From HXMU1420-13 sp963691715 (GTDB lineage: Bacteria > Bacteroidota > Rhodothermia > Balneolales > Balneolaceae): a DNA stretch of 64,000 nucleotides. The DNA is taken from assembly GCA_963691715.1 (NCBI GenBank), contig OY829281.1, forward strand, positions 1,054,001 to 1,118,000, written 5' to 3'. This document shows positions 63,300-64,000 of this stretch, piece after piece. Every line of letters begins with the position of its first letter. Position 1 is the first letter of the stretch. The position numbers and the translations under genes are program-made. The notes beneath the pieces were generated by a model. The model saw nothing but the letters and a program-made list of their open reading frames with translations. It did no database searches and was not told where the DNA came from.

Positions 63300-64000
63300 T
63301 TAGTATCGAATCCAATCGCGGTCCTCTAACCATTGAATAAGTGCCGGAAGAAATAAAATAGAGGTAAGTAAGGTCATCCCTATGCCTAAAACAGCCATAA
63401 TCCCAATTGATTGTAGGCCTGGATGTACAGTTAGAACCAAGCCAGCAAATCCTAGCATCGTTGTAAAACTACCCATAGTGATATGTTGCCCAGTACTAGA
63501 GAGTACTTGCCACATACTATTCTTTCCTTCTTCTCTATATCGATGAGCTAAATGAACCCCACTATCACAACCAATTCCTAAAATTGCTGGTAATACCACA
63601 AGATTGTAAAAATTGAATTGAAGGTCGAAAATCATAAGCAAGCCAAACAACCAGAGAAGTCCAATTAATAATGGCAACATAGATATCAAAGACCATCGAA
63701 AGGATCTAAATGTGTAAATCATAAAAAGGTAAATGATAATGAACGTTGCTCCAACCATATAAGGGCTCTCAGTCCGCATAAGATCAAGCATGGATGCTGC
63801 AACAATGCTCGTGCTAGCTGCATAATAAGTTTTTCCATTTTCTATGGTTACACTGCCAACATCATCTTTAAATGCTATCGATTTTCTTCCGTCCGAAAGA
63901 CCTTCTGAAGGATATACAATCACAAATCGACCTACTTCACCATCTTTTGTAATAAAACGTGTTTTTAAATAATCTGGAATTTGATCTATCGTAAGAGGTT
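63300..64000 (-). CDS. RND/MMPL-family transporter, C-terminal part (5' end outside window)
   Basis: The frame is open to the window edge; the GTG at 63923 is internal. About 233 codons of the C-terminal half are visible: a periplasmic segment (GEVGRFVIVYPSEGLSDGRK), then transmembrane helices of the MMPL fold (YMVGATFIIIYLFMIYTFRS), the conserved GIGCDSGVHLAHRYREEG loop, TMGSFTTMLGFAGLVLTVHP, and a final helix before WLEDRDWIRY. Relatives include lipid exporters such as HpnN and MmpL. The cargo cannot be told from this part. The next gene on the strand is 30 nt away. Confidence 0.85.
   Translation of the reverse strand, partial: PLTIDQIPDYLKTRFITKDGEVGRFVIVYPSEGLSDGRKSIAFKDDVGSVTIENGKTYYAASTSIVAASMLDLMRTESPYMVGATFIIIYLFMIYTFRSFRWSLISMLPLLIGLLWLFGLLMIFDLQFNFYNLVVLPAILGIGCDSGVHLAHRYREEGKNSMWQVLSSTGQHITMGSFTTMLGFAGLVLTVHPGLQSIGIMAVLGIGMTLLTSILFLPALIQWLEDRDWIRY

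Overview
The window is AT-rich chromosomal DNA from a Gram-negative bacterium of the Bacteroidota/Balneolota type (inference). The reasons are the many lipoproteins with short lipoboxes, a DUF5723-like outer-membrane barrel, propeller and Y_Y_Y sensor kinases, a FecR-domain secreted protein, FG-GAP and PKD proteins, a two-domain TonB-type transducer, phytoene synthase and a fused acyl-CoA mutase (IcmF). No rRNA, CRISPR array, integrase or transposase gene was found. There is one tRNA gene, tRNA-Ser(GGA).

Layout. 0-6.6 kb is core: pnp (cut by the window edge) behind rpsO, then katG, divergent from a GPH-type sugar symporter and a VOC protein. 6.6-14.6 kb is an accessory island. It opens with about 1.6 kb of palindromic REP-like DNA containing a direct duplication. 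Seven small, unrelated, mostly unrecognised genes follow, all on the minus strand and mostly separated by two shared repeat families, here called R4 (162 bp, terminal inverted repeats) and R5 (about 50 bp). A HigB/HigA toxin-antitoxin pair closes it. 14.7-37.9 kb is mostly core metabolism and envelope: icmF, lipoproteins, an LPP20/LpoB envelope cluster, an outer-membrane barrel with a large acidic lipoprotein, a tight run crtB-accC-murQ-plsC-tonB-tRNA-Ser, lacI-purC, and queD-queE-SDR.

38.0-39.3 kb is a second small accessory spot. One lipoprotein gene sits there between the same R1, R3, R4-like and R5 repeats seen at 6.6-14.6 kb. 39.5-50.8 kb holds a methyltransferase-like gene, a DUF2520-type protein with a phosphopantetheinyl transferase, lysS, a LolC/E-type permease, a three-gene two-component locus (unknown protein, propeller kinase, LuxR-type regulator) and ald. 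51.1-59.7 kb is a three-gene unit of membrane histidine kinase, FecR protein and a 1572-residue protein with 12 PKD-like repeats. The end holds a PaiB-like protein, a seven-repeat FG-GAP propeller, a metallo-beta-lactamase-fold protein, a small secreted protein and the 3' part of an RND/MMPL transporter.

The two things most worth a second look are the repeat-punctuated single-gene array (8.2-13.4 kb, with a sister unit at 38.3-39.3 kb) and the kinase-FecR-PKD operon. The repeats do not fit the integron attC consensus. In the plus orientation R5 looks like an intrinsic terminator facing against the genes it follows.
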